A stretch of 11,611 bases of DNA from Verrucomicrobiaceae bacterium (GCA_003820635.1 RPOS01000100.1:1-11611), one strand, 5' to 3'; positions 1 to 6,128 are shown, counted from the first letter of the stretch. The notes: a model not told the origin generated them from the letters alone. Program-made: numbers and translations.

Positions 1-406
1 CATGTCGTCCACCGACGACGAACTCTCCTCTTCCTCTTCCATTCAAAATCCAAAATCCAACATTCAAAATTCCGACCTCGTCACCTTGTCCTCGATCCAC
101 CAGGCCAAAGGCCTCGAATGGCAAGCCGTCTTCCTCATCTGGCTCGTCAACGGCCAGTTTCCCAACGGCCGCATCCTCGAAGCGGACGATCAGGACATGC
201 TCGAAGAAGAACGCAGACTGTTCTATGTCGCCCTAACAAGAGCGAAAGACGAACTGTATCTCAGCTACCCGATGATGAACCCGAAATCCTACACCGGAGA
301 CATCATTTGCACACCCTCCCAGTTCCTCGAAGACTTCCCGCAACACCTCATCGAAGAGTGGAATGTGGGAGGCGACGACCCATGGTCCGACGACGAGCCC
401 TTTTAA
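1..406 (+). CDS. UvrD/Rep/PcrA-family ATP-dependent DNA helicase, C-terminal fragment
   Basis: This is the 3' end of a superfamily 1A helicase gene that enters from the left edge, so its true start is outside the window; the ATG at position 2 is probably internal. Two family motifs are visible. Motif V (SSIHQAKGLEWQAVF) is at about residues 30-44 counted from that ATG, and motif VI (EEERRLFYVALTRAKDEL) is at about residues 68-85, with the arginine of LTRAK expected to contact ATP in UvrD/PcrA. The enzyme would couple ATP hydrolysis to 3'-5' unwinding in repair or replication restart; the family member cannot be named from this piece. The tail ends in an acidic, aromatic segment (DDPWSDDEPF). 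Just before motif V is a Ser/Asn-rich stretch (residues 9-24) encoded by an A-rich, repeat-like tract, unlike the surrounding GC-rich codons. The stop TAA at 404-406 faces the converging isomerase gene 44 nt away. Confidence 0.9.
   Translation, partial: MSSTDDELSSSSSIQNPKSNIQNSDLVTLSSIHQAKGLEWQAVFLIWLVNGQFPNGRILEADDQDMLEEERRLFYVALTRAKDELYLSYPMMNPKSYTGDIICTPSQFLEDFPQHLIEEWNVGGDDPWSDDEPF
41..72 (+). repeat. A-rich ATTCAAAAT direct repeats inside the helicase gene
   Basis: ATTCAAAAT occurs at 41-49 and again at 62-70, 21 nt apart, a whole number of codons. A third CAAAAT core lies between them at 51-56. The tract reads in frame as Ser-Ile-Gln-Asn/Pro-Lys-Ser-Asn type residues and is much more AT-rich than its surroundings. 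It looks like a short repeat that inserted or expanded in frame in a linker just before helicase motif V. That origin is inference; the repeats themselves are directly visible. Confidence 0.6.
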
Positions 407-443
407 ATCGTCGCTGGATACCTTCTCCAAACCCCACCGGTGC

Positions 444-463
444 CATCCGCCTACATGCGGATG
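444..463 (-). other. Hairpin enclosing the isomerase stop codon
   Basis: CATCCGC (444-450) and GCGGATG (457-463) form a perfect 7-bp inverted repeat. The 6-nt loop holds the last Met codon and the TAG stop of the minus-strand isomerase gene. An 8-bp palindrome CACCGGTG follows in the transcript (435-442). There is no U-run on either strand, so a classical intrinsic terminator is not supported. It may stabilise a transcript end or help separate the convergent genes. Confidence 0.4.
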
Positions 464-1458
464 TCGATCATCGCGCGCTTGCGGCGGGCTTCGATCCAGC
501 GCTCGTATTGGGCGGAGGTTTTCTTCCTGCGGACGCGCTCCTCGATCATCTCGCGGACTTCGCCGAGCGGCGGGGCGGGACCGTAGTCGAGCTTGATGGG
601 CACGACGATGGTGAAACCCTGTGGGTCCATCAGCGGGCCGACGACTTTGCCGGCGGTTGCATCAAAAATGATGGCGGCGAACTCCGGCGAGAGATCGGTG
701 CGCGGGACGTTTTCCTGGAGACCGCCCTGTCCGGCGAAGGCGTCCTTGGAGTAGGTTTGCGCAAGCTCGGCGAAGTCTCCGCCGGCGTTGAGCTGGGTGA
801 CGATGTCCTCGGCCAGGGCCAGCTGGGTTTCGGGCGTGGATGCCGGGTTTTCCTGATCGGTGGCGGGAATGAAGATCTTGCGGAAGCAGATCACGTCTTT
901 GGAAACATCGCGCAGGGTGTTTTTGACCTCGTCGTATTCCTGCTGGATCTCGTTGGGCAGCGGCGGCGGGGCATCGGAGAACTGCTGGGCGCGCATGGCC
1001 TGCACCACCATTTTCTCGCGGGTCATCTCGCGGTAGCCTTCCATGGTCAGGCGGCTGCGCTTGAGTTCCTCGCGGAATTTCGCCTCGTCGCCATTGTAGA
1101 GTTCGCGCATCTGGCGCTTGACCTCCTGGTCGATGAGGTAGGGCTTGATGCTGGCGCCGAGTTGTTTGAACTCATCGAGGATGATCTGGCGGTCCACCAG
1201 TTCCTGGATGACCCGATCCTTGGCCTCCTTGAATTGTTTTTCGAACTCCGGCCCGCGGCGTGGGAATTGCGCGGAAAGCTGGGCGAAAATCGGGGCCAGC
1301 ATGAAGGAAACTTGGTTCTTGGTGATGACGCTGCCGTTGACCTTGGCGGCGATGCCGTTGACCTCGACGGGCGCGCCGACAGCTTGCGCGGCCCACGGAC
1401 CGGAAGTGAAGGCGGCGGCCAGCAACAGGGCGATGGCGGGGGCGAAACGTGATTTCAT
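451..1458 (-). CDS. Exported parvulin-type (PpiC/SurA-like) peptidyl-prolyl cis-trans isomerase
   Basis: The predicted 335-residue protein would assist folding of exported or outer-membrane proteins in the periplasm. I chose the ATG at 1458 because it gives a textbook signal peptide: MKSR, a hydrophobic core of about residues 5-19, and a likely cleavage site after AQA (26) or VGA (29). The in-frame ATG at 1518 would put 20 polar residues in front of it. Residues 32-160 resemble the SurA N-terminal chaperone domain (VNGIAAKVNGSVITKNQV, then charged helices). Residues 190-290 carry the parvulin fold (FRKIFIPA, FAELAQTYSKDAFAGQGG, ending in a GFTIVVPIKL strand). Residues 300-330 form a basic C-terminal helix. 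The arrangement is SurA-like but with one isomerase domain where E. coli SurA has two. No Shine-Dalgarno precedes the start. It is convergent with the helicase and divergent from the tRNA-Thr/tuf block. Family assignment is firm; a specific gene name is not. Confidence 0.88.
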   Translation of the reverse strand: MKSRFAPAIALLLAAAFTSGPWAAQAVGAPVEVNGIAAKVNGSVITKNQVSFMLAPIFAQLSAQFPRRGPEFEKQFKEAKDRVIQELVDRQIILDEFKQLGASIKPYLIDQEVKRQMRELYNGDEAKFREELKRSRLTMEGYREMTREKMVVQAMRAQQFSDAPPPLPNEIQQEYDEVKNTLRDVSKDVICFRKIFIPATDQENPASTPETQLALAEDIVTQLNAGGDFAELAQTYSKDAFAGQGGLQENVPRTDLSPEFAAIIFDATAGKVVGPLMDPQGFTIVVPIKLDYGPAPPLGEVREMIEERVRRKKTSAQYERWIEARRKRAMIDIRM

Positions 1459-1647
1459 GAATGTGATGGCGGAGGTGACAGCGGACTTGCTGCCGCAGTG
1501 CCGCGGAACTTTTCCCATGGCCGCGCGGATTGCAAGCGGGGAAAGGCCCGGCGTGGGTGCATTTGTGATTCATACTGGTGGCCCGGCCCTTTATGCGGGC
1601 TGCGGCAGGTGATGAAATCAAGGAGGAAGTGGCTCGGAAAGGTCTCA

Positions 1648-1685
1648 AAAACCCTTGATTTTACGGGGTTTTGAAGAATTTTTCT
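1648..1685. terminator. Possible bidirectional terminator-like hairpin
   Basis: AAAACCC (1648-1654) pairs with GGGTTTT (1666-1672), extended by one T-G wobble, with a loop of about 9 nt. On the plus strand the stem is followed, after GAAGAA, by a T-rich run ending in TTTTTC (1679-1686). On the minus strand it ends in TTTTTG. Only three to four GC pairs hold it, so it is weak. Its position would insulate the isomerase gene from the tuf-side block. The same T-rich run could instead act as an UP-like element for the promoter that follows. Confidence 0.3.
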
Positions 1686-1702
1686 TTTCATCGAGTTTTT
1701 TT

Positions 1703-1730
1703 TTGACAGGGTGGCCGGCTTTGCTAAGGT
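1703..1730 (+). promoter_or_regulatory. Predicted housekeeping-sigma promoter for tRNA-Thr/tuf block
   Basis: A perfect -35 TTGACA (1703-1708) is followed by a 16-nt spacer and a -10 TAAGGT (1725-1730), which is preceded by TGC (1722-1724) and so forms an extended -10. A nine-T run (1696-1704) runs into the -35 box and may act as an UP-like element. The discriminator downstream of the -10 is GC-rich (CCGCCCG, 1731-1737), as in many stringently controlled stable-RNA promoters; that control is inference. Transcription would start near 1736-1738, about 100 nt before the tRNA. Confidence 0.72.
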
Positions 1731-1760
1731 CCGCCCGCTCTTCCCCACAGCACGTCAGGG

Positions 1761-1805
1761 GTGCCGCGTCTGGTCTCGGATCATGAGACGAGTCGCGGTG
1801 TTTTT
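1761..1805 (+). terminator. Intrinsic terminator/attenuator-like hairpin upstream of tRNA-Thr
   Basis: The arms 1764-1778 and 1784-1798 pair over 15 positions with two single mismatches (T-T and G-G) and a terminal G-T wobble, leaving a 5-nt loop (GATCA). Weak G-T pairs can extend the base to 1761. The 3' arm is followed by TG and then TTTTT (1801-1805). This has the form of a rho-independent terminator. It lies about 25-70 nt downstream of the predicted start from the 1703-1730 promoter and before the tRNA, so it would have to be an attenuator, be read through, or end a short RNA of about 70 nt. Confidence 0.62.
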
Positions 1806-1836
1806 GTCGAGTCAAAGGTAGAGTGAAATATCCATC

Positions 1837-1911
<75 letters not shown>

Positions 1912-1956
1912 GGGCGATCACGAAAACTCTCCAACGTAAGCAGAACAACAACCACC

Positions 1957-3141
1957 ATGGCTAAAGAAGCATTCCAGCGCAACAAACCGCACGTCAACAT
2001 CGGCACCATCGGCCACGTTGACCACGGCAAAACCTCCCTCACCGCCGCCATCACCCTGACCCTTTCCGAAAAGGGAATGGCCCAGGCCAAAGGATACGGC
2101 GAAATCGACGCCGCTCCCGAGGAGCGTGAGCGCGGTATCACCATCAACACCGCACACGTCGAATACGAAACCGTCAAGCGCCACTACGCTCACGTGGATT
2201 GCCCCGGTCACGCCGACTACGTGAAGAACATGATCACTGGTGCCGCCCAGATGGACGGTGCGATCCTCGTGGTTTCCGCCGCGGACGGTCCGATGCCCCA
2301 GACCCGCGAGCACATCCTGCTTGCCCGTCAGGTCGGCGTGCCCGCCTTGGTGGTGTTCATGAACAAGGTGGACCTTGTGGACGACGAAGAGCTCATCGAG
2401 CTCGTCGAAATGGAAGTCCGCGATCTTCTTTCCTCCTATGAGTTCCCCGGCGACGAGATTCCGATCATCAAGGGTTCCGCCAAGGCCGCCCTTGAAGGCG
2501 ACGCCGCCCAGAAGGAAAACATCATGAAGCTCATGGACGCGGTGGATTCCTACATCCCCGAGCCCGAGCGCCCGATCGACAAGACTTTCCTCATGCCGAT
2601 CGAAGACGTGTTCTCGATCGAAGGTCGCGGCACCGTCTGCACCGGCCGTGTCGAGCGTGGCATCATCAAGAAGATGGAGGAAGTGGAAATCGTCGGCATC
2701 CGCGACACCCAGAAGACCACCGTCACCGACATCGAAATGTTCCGCAAGCTGCTCGACGAAGGTCGTGCGGGTGACAACGTCGGCCTTCTCGTCCGCGGTC
2801 TCAAGAAGACCGATGTCGAGCGCGGCCAGGTGATCGCCAAGCCGGGCACCGTCAAGGGCCACACGGTCTTCAAGTCCGAGATCTACGTTCTTTCCAAGGA
2901 AGAAGGCGGCCGCCACACCCCGTTCTTCTCGAACTATCGTCCGCAGTTCTACTTCCGCACCACCGACGTTACCGGCAGCATCAAGCTTCCGGAAGGCGTT
3001 GAAATGGTGATGCCGGGCGACAACATCAACCTTGAAGTCGAGCTCATCACCCCGATCGCCATGGAGCAAACCATGCGCTTCGCCATCCGTGAAGGTGGCC
3101 GCACCGTCGGTGCCGGTCGTGTCGGTGAAATCATCAAGTAA
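1957..3141 (+). CDS. tuf: Translation elongation factor Tu
   Basis: EF-Tu delivers aminoacyl-tRNA to the ribosomal A site in a GTP-dependent cycle. The 394-residue protein has the family's usual length. The G1 loop GHVDHGKT is at residues 19-26, the switch I region RGITI at 59-63, G3 DCPGH at 81-85 (the following H86-type catalytic position falls within DCPGHADY), G4 NKVD at 136-139, and G5 GSAKA at 173-177. Domain 2 starts near 210 ([21 protein letters not shown]), and domain 3 ends with [15 protein letters not shown] chose ATG 1957 because [20 protein letters not shown] is the standard EF-Tu N-terminus; upstream in-frame ATGs lie in the tRNA-Thr gene. There is no Shine-Dalgarno: the start follows the A/C-rich run AACAACAACCACC. 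It is probably cotranscribed with tRNA-Thr and followed by a strong hairpin. A second tuf copy elsewhere cannot be judged. Confidence 0.98.
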   Translation: MAKEAFQRNKPHVNIGTIGHVDHGKTSLTAAITLTLSEKGMAQAKGYGEIDAAPEERERGITINTAHVEYETVKRHYAHVDCPGHADYVKNMITGAAQMDGAILVVSAADGPMPQTREHILLARQVGVPALVVFMNKVDLVDDEELIELVEMEVRDLLSSYEFPGDEIPIIKGSAKAALEGDAAQKENIMKLMDAVDSYIPEPERPIDKTFLMPIEDVFSIEGRGTVCTGRVERGIIKKMEEVEIVGIRDTQKTTVTDIEMFRKLLDEGRAGDNVGLLVRGLKKTDVERGQVIAKPGTVKGHTVFKSEIYVLSKEEGGRHTPFFSNYRPQFYFRTTDVTGSIKLPEGVEMVMPGDNINLEVELITPIAMEQTMRFAIREGGRTVGAGRVGEIIK

Positions 3142-3199
3142 GCACCAGCGAAGAGGCTTCGAATCCGGTCTCCGGCTTGGGTTCGGGCGCAAGATTTCG

Positions 3200-3225
3200 G
3201 GGCACTCCGGTCAAACGGAGTGCCC
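3200..3225 (+). terminator. Perfect 10-bp hairpin after tuf
   Basis: GGGCACTCCG (3200-3209) pairs perfectly with CGGAGTGCCC (3216-3225) across a 6-nt loop (GTCAAA). Only TT follows, so it lacks the U-run of a standard intrinsic terminator. Lying 58 nt after the tuf stop and 15 nt before tRNA-Trp, it may be a leaky terminator, a 3'-end stabiliser for tuf mRNA, or a processing site that frees the tRNA. Confidence 0.6.
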
Positions 3226-3239
3226 TTGAGTCGCCTCAA
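3226..3239 (+). other. Second small hairpin directly before tRNA-Trp
   Basis: TTGAG (3226-3230) and CTCAA (3235-3239) form a perfect 5-bp stem with a TCGC loop. It directly abuts the larger hairpin on its 5' side and lies one base before the tRNA 5' end. The tandem arrangement suggests a processing signal for the tRNA 5' end, but stem size alone gives weak support. Confidence 0.35.
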
Positions 3240-3240
3240 A

Positions 3241-3316
3241 ACGGCAGTAGTTCAATTGGTAGAGCATCGGTCTCCAAAACCGAGTGTTGGGGGTTCGAGT
3301 CCCTCCTGCCGTGCCA
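3241..3316 (+). tRNA. tRNA-Trp(CCA)
   Basis: The 76-nt cloverleaf has acceptor ACGGCAG/CTGCCGT and D stem GTTC/GAGC with loop AATTGGTA. The anticodon stem is TCGGT/ACCGA with loop CTCCAAA, giving anticodon CCA at 3274-3276. The T stem is GGGGG/CCCTC (one G-U) with loop TTCGAGT. The discriminator is G and CCA is encoded (3314-3316). A tRNA-Trp gene just before secE is a common bacterial arrangement. It starts 31 nt before secE. Confidence 0.97.
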
Positions 3317-3347
3317 CTTTCCCAATCAGTTCCCAAGTCAGCGCATC

Positions 3348-3575
3348 ATGTTTTCAAAAATCTCCGGTTTTCTGGGTGAGGTCAAAGGCGAGCTCCGCAA
3401 GGCGAGCTGGCCTTGGGAGTCCGATCCGAAGATCAAGGGTTTGAAAAAATACAAAGAACTGGTGGATTCGACCATCGTGGTTCTGATCGCGATGATCCTG
3501 CTGGCGGGATTCGTGCAGCTGTGGGACTTCCTCCACGTGGCCATCGTCGGTTTCTTCACCAGTCTGGGCCGCTGA
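3348..3575 (+). CDS. secE: Preprotein translocase subunit SecE
   Basis: SecE is the small essential subunit that clamps the SecY channel in the inner membrane. The 75-residue protein is the single-transmembrane short form. An amphipathic N-terminal helix with the conserved ELRKASWP signature (about residues 15-22) is followed by a connector and one membrane segment (about residues 42-59, STIVVLIAMILLAGFVQL). The C-terminal amphipathic segment is hydrophobic (60-73). Odd feature: typical short SecE has about five residues between WP and the VxSTxVV strand (as in WPTRKELVxST), whereas here ESDPKIKGLKKYKEL intervenes, roughly 11 residues more. I chose ATG 3348 because the upstream reading frame crosses tRNA-Trp. 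No Shine-Dalgarno is visible. It sits 31 nt after tRNA-Trp and 46 nt before nusG, the usual partnership. Confidence 0.93.
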   Translation: MFSKISGFLGEVKGELRKASWPWESDPKIKGLKKYKELVDSTIVVLIAMILLAGFVQLWDFLHVAIVGFFTSLGR

Positions 3576-3621
3576 TCCGGCGGCTGCTCCAGTCCATTTC
3601 CCTCCCCTTTTCCGTATCAAG

Positions 3622-4191
3622 ATGTCCGAAACCAAGCCCTTCCGCGACCAGTGGTATGTAGTGCAAGTCCTCTCCGGTCAGGAGGGGAAAGTCCGTGACC
3701 GAATCCAGCGCACAGCCGAAGCCGAGGGCATGACCGAATACATCCGCGAGGTGTTGGTGCCCACCGAAATGGTTTCCGAAATCCGCCGCGGCAAGAAAAC
3801 CGAGACGAAGAAAAAATTCTTCCCCGGTTACATCATCGTCAACATGAACCTCAGCGATGAGGACGGCCAGCTCGTCGAGAAGACTTGGTTTTTCATCAAG
3901 GAGATGGAAGGCGTGATCGGCTTCGCCGGCACCAAGGACCGCCCGGCGCCGATGCGCCAGCGCGAGGTGGATGCCATGCTTTCGCAAATCAAGGAGCGCG
4001 AGGAAAGCGTCCGTCCAGCCATCAGCTTTGAAGTCGGTGATACCGTCAAGGTCGCCGATGGTCCTTTCCAGAGCCAGAACGGCATCGTCGAGGAAATCGA
4101 CCCCGAGCGCGGCAAACTCCGGGTTTCCGTCACCATCTTCGGACGCAGCACGCCGGTCGAACTCGAATACTGGCAGGTCGAACGCGCCTGA
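3622..4191 (+). CDS. nusG: Transcription termination/antitermination factor NusG
   Basis: NusG binds the clamp helices of RNA polymerase to suppress pausing and links polymerase to Rho or the ribosome. The 189-residue protein has an NGN domain at about 9-120 (WYVVQVLSGQEGKVRDRI, then FFPGYIIVNM at 66-75 and GVIGFAGTKDRPAPM) and a KOW domain at about 136-188 (GDTVKVADGPFQSQNGIVEE and IFGRSTPVELEYWQVE). Length and motifs are ordinary, with no inserted domain II and no fusion. The start at 3622 gives the expected N-terminus a few residues before WYVVQV; the 5' flank (TTTTCCGTATCAAG) has no Shine-Dalgarno. Its neighbours secE and rplK match the classic secE-nusG-rplKAJL order. Because NusG acts on terminators and pauses, it is a natural candidate to modulate the hairpins found in this same transcript (inference). 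Confidence 0.97.
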   Translation: MSETKPFRDQWYVVQVLSGQEGKVRDRIQRTAEAEGMTEYIREVLVPTEMVSEIRRGKKTETKKKFFPGYIIVNMNLSDEDGQLVEKTWFFIKEMEGVIGFAGTKDRPAPMRQREVDAMLSQIKEREESVRPAISFEVGDTVKVADGPFQSQNGIVEEIDPERGKLRVSVTIFGRSTPVELEYWQVERA

Positions 4192-4195
4192 TCCC

Positions 4196-4231
4196 ATTTC
4201 AGCTTTTCAGCATCTCAGAATTTCAGCTTTT
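4196..4231 (+). repeat. 12-bp direct repeat in the rplK leader
   Basis: ATTTCAGCTTTT occurs perfectly at 4196-4207 and 4220-4231, a 24-nt period. The intervening bases also echo the unit (TTCAGC, TCTCAG). It fills most of the 54-nt nusG-rplK spacer and ends 14 nt before the rplK ATG. No stem-loop resembling a known L1-binding leader is evident in this spacer. Confidence 0.7.
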
Positions 4232-4245
4232 ACCCAACAAACATC

Positions 4246-4674
4246 ATGGCCAAGGAAGTCGTCAAAATCATCAAGCTCCAGATCAATGCCGGAGCCGCCA
4301 ATCCCTCTCCGCCCGTAGGCCCGGCCCTCGGCCAAGCGGGTGTCAACATCATGGGATTCTGTAAGGAATTCAATGCCGCCACCCAGAGCCAGGCTGGCGA
4401 CGTGCTCCCGGTCGTGATCTCGGTTTACAAGGACAAGTCCTTCTCGTTCGTCACCAAGAAACCACCGGCAGGCAACCTGCTCAAGAAGGCCGCCGGTCTC
4501 GCCTCCGGCTCCAAGGAAGCGAACAAGGTCAAGGTCGGCAAGATCACCAAGGCGCAGTTGATGGATGTCGTGAAGATCAAGATGCCGGACCTCAACACCA
4601 AGGATCCCGAAGCCGCCGCACGCATCCTTGCCGGCACGGCTCGCCAGATGGGCCTTGAAATCGAAGACATGTAA
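4246..4674 (+). CDS. rplK: 50S ribosomal protein L11 (uL11)
   Basis: L11 binds the 23S rRNA GTPase-associated region and supports factor turnover and the stringent response. The 142-residue protein matches the family's normal length. The N-terminal domain contains the proline-rich signature [18 protein letters not shown] (19-36), with the prolines tied to thiostrepton sensitivity in the family present (P20, P22, P23). FCKEFNAAT (38-46) follows. The C-terminal RNA-binding domain runs from about 72 ([13 protein letters not shown]) to the end, with the helix [18 protein letters not shown] (123-140). The ATG at 4246 gives the canonical MAKxVxxxIKLQ opening. The start follows ACCCAACAAACATC with no Shine-Dalgarno. 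It is 54 nt after nusG and 132 nt before rplA, a longer rplK-rplA gap than the few nucleotides seen in E. coli. Confidence 0.98.
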   Translation: MAKEVVKIIKLQINAGAANPSPPVGPALGQAGVNIMGFCKEFNAATQSQAGDVLPVVISVYKDKSFSFVTKKPPAGNLLKKAAGLASGSKEANKVKVGKITKAQLMDVVKIKMPDLNTKDPEAAARILAGTARQMGLEIEDM

Positions 4675-4683
4675 ATCAAGGAG

Positions 4684-4702
4684 CGTTGGCGTCCCGCCAA
4701 CG
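4684..4702 (+). promoter_or_regulatory. 8-bp hairpin in the rplK-rplA spacer
   Basis: CGTTGGCG (4684-4691) pairs perfectly with CGCCAACG (4695-4702) over a 3-nt loop (TCC), 9 nt after the rplK stop. There is no U-run. It may protect the rplK 3' end or be part of a regulatory leader for rplA, where L1 autoregulation is known in other bacteria. I do not see enough similarity to the rRNA L1 site to call it that. Confidence 0.45.
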
Positions 4703-4806
4703 AATCTCAAACATCAATTCTCAGCCGAAGGCCTCACCGCCCGAAGCACCCGCAGGAGGAAAACGCATCCCGCAATTTCCGAACGAACTGCAAACCAAAC
4801 ACCACA

Positions 4807-5514
4807 ATGGCCAAACACCGCAGCAAACGCTATCAGAAGGCAGCCGCTCTCGTCCAAGCAGGCAAGAGCTATTCCCTGCCCGATGCAATCAGCACCGTGA
4901 AGCAATTCCCGGCGCCCAAGTTCACTCCCACCGTCACGCTTTCTTTCCACCTCGGTGTGGATCCTCGGAAGAGCGACCAGATGGTCCGGGGCTCCGTTTC
5001 CCTCCCACATGGCACCGGCCGCAATGTCCGCGTGGCTGTCTTCGCCCAAGGTGCCGCCGCGGAAGCGGCCATCGCCGCTGGCGCGGAACACGTGGGCTAT
5101 GAGGATCTGATCAAGAAAGTACAGGAAGGTTTCACGGATTTCGATTCCGCCATCGCCACTCCGGACGCGATGACCGAAGTCCGCAAGATCGCCCGTGTCC
5201 TCGGCCCCCGCGGCCTGATGCCGAATCCTAAGACCGGCACCGTCACCGACGACACCGCCAAAGCAGTCAAGGAAGTGAAGGCCGGCCGCGTCGATTACAA
5301 ACTCGACAAGAACGGCAACATCTCCGGTTCCATCGGCAAGTCTTCTTTCGAACCGGCCCAGCTTGAGGAAAACGCCCGTGCGTTTGTCGATAGCGTGGTC
5401 CGCGCCAAGCCGGCCTCCGCCAAGGGCAACTACATCCAGGCCGTGACGCTCGCCGCATCGATGCTCCCCGGAATCCCGCTGGAAGCCGCCACCTACACCA
5501 AATCCGCCTCCTAA
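4807..5514 (+). CDS. rplA: 50S ribosomal protein L1 (uL1)
   Basis: L1 forms the mobile stalk at the E site of the large subunit and represses its own operon translationally in many bacteria. The 235-residue protein has normal length. The N-terminus reads MAKHRSKRYQKAAAL and the first domain includes TLSFHLGVDPRKSDQMVRGSV (44-64). The family signature LGPRGLMPNPKTGTVT is at 132-147, followed by GRVDYKLDKNGNISGSIGK (160-178). Domain 2 spans about 68-155. The ATG at 4807 follows CAAACCAAACACCACA with no Shine-Dalgarno; an AGGAGG lies 48 nt upstream (4754-4759), too far to act directly on this start. rplJ follows after only 18 nt, so these two are probably tightly coupled. Confidence 0.98.
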   Translation: MAKHRSKRYQKAAALVQAGKSYSLPDAISTVKQFPAPKFTPTVTLSFHLGVDPRKSDQMVRGSVSLPHGTGRNVRVAVFAQGAAAEAAIAAGAEHVGYEDLIKKVQEGFTDFDSAIATPDAMTEVRKIARVLGPRGLMPNPKTGTVTDDTAKAVKEVKAGRVDYKLDKNGNISGSIGKSSFEPAQLEENARAFVDSVVRAKPASAKGNYIQAVTLAASMLPGIPLEAATYTKSAS

Positions 5515-5532
5515 CCAGCAACGCCAAAGACC

Positions 5533-6108
5533 ATGAATCCTGACAAGAAAATCATCATCGACGGCCTGCTGGACCGCGTCAACGCGTCTCCCTACCTGAT
5601 CGTCATCGATTACACCGGTCTCACCGTGCACCAGTTCTCGGAACTGCGCAACCGCCTCGATGCGGGTGGCGCGCGTTGCACCGTGGCCAAGAACACCTAC
5701 ATGCGCAAGGCCCTCGCCGAAGCCGGCCTGCCGGACATCAGCGAAGGTCTCGTCGGCCAGACCGCCTTCGTCATGGGCGATAGCGAGGTCTTCGCCGCCG
5801 CCAAGGTCATCAAGAATTTCGAAAAGGAATTCAAGAAACCGGAAATGAAGATCGGGCTGCTTGGCAATGCCGTGCTCGACGGCGAGAAACTCAAGGCCAT
5901 CGCCGACATCCCGTCGCGCGAAGCCGTGCTTTCGCAGTTGCTCGGCACGATCCTCGAGCCGGCCTCGATGATCGCCCGCGTCATCAAGAACAAGTTCGAT
6001 CCCGATGGCGAATCCAGCCCGAAGGAAGAAGAAGCAAGCGCGCCAGCCGCCGAAGCCGCTCCAGTTGCCGAGGAGGCAGCCGCCCCGGCCGAAGCCGCTG
6101 CCGAATAA
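5533..6108 (+). CDS. rplJ: 50S ribosomal protein L10 (uL10)
   Basis: L10 is the base of the L12 stalk: it anchors L12 dimers on a C-terminal helix and binds 23S rRNA beside L11. The globular part is standard (residues 1-132, with YLIVIDYTGLTVHQFSELRN at 21-40 and KNTYMRKALAEAG at 53-65). The helix that holds L12 is around 130-155. The protein has 191 residues against 165 in E. coli; most of the excess is a low-complexity acidic Ala/Glu/Pro tail (about 158-191). The 18-nt rplA-rplJ gap leaves no room for a separate kink-turn L10 leader just upstream, so autoregulation of the E. coli type would need sites inside rplA or elsewhere. The start follows CAACGCCAAAGACC without a Shine-Dalgarno. Confidence 0.97.
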   Translation: MNPDKKIIIDGLLDRVNASPYLIVIDYTGLTVHQFSELRNRLDAGGARCTVAKNTYMRKALAEAGLPDISEGLVGQTAFVMGDSEVFAAAKVIKNFEKEFKKPEMKIGLLGNAVLDGEKLKAIADIPSREAVLSQLLGTILEPASMIARVIKNKFDPDGESSPKEEEASAPAAEAAPVAEEAAAPAEAAAE

Positions 6109-6128
6109 ACCAAACAATCTGAACGGAT

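Larger units (their letters stand above)
1459..1836. other. 378-nt divergent intergenic region between isomerase and tRNA-Thr
   Basis: No convincing coding frame lies here. From 1459 to about 1640 I see only GC-rich sequence with weak short inverted repeats and no confident promoter for the isomerase gene. From 1646 to 1704 the base composition becomes T-rich and holds a possible hairpin. A strong rightward promoter is at 1703-1730, and a terminator-like hairpin with T5 is at 1761-1805. The final 30 nt (1806-1836) lead into tRNA-Thr without any good second promoter. Confidence 0.7.

Noticed and set aside
118..1452. Long plus-strand open frame (444 codons) opposite the isomerase gene
   Set aside because: It runs antisense to a gene with a clear signal peptide and parvulin domain. 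Its translation is low-complexity and lacks any family motif, as expected of a mirror frame in GC-rich DNA.
1459..1518. Earlier start of the isomerase at 1518
   Set aside because: It would bury the signal peptide behind 20 polar residues; neither start has a Shine-Dalgarno, so the signal peptide decides.
1804..1832. TTGTCG...AATATC as a second promoter just before tRNA-Thr
   Set aside because: Matches are weak (4/6 and 3/6) and the implied start would fall on the first base or two of the mature tRNA, so it is unlikely though not excluded.
1918..3192. Minus-strand open frame of 424 codons across tuf
   Set aside because: It is antisense to EF-Tu; its Asp/Val/Gly/His-rich composition is typical of a reverse-frame shadow of a GC-rich gene.
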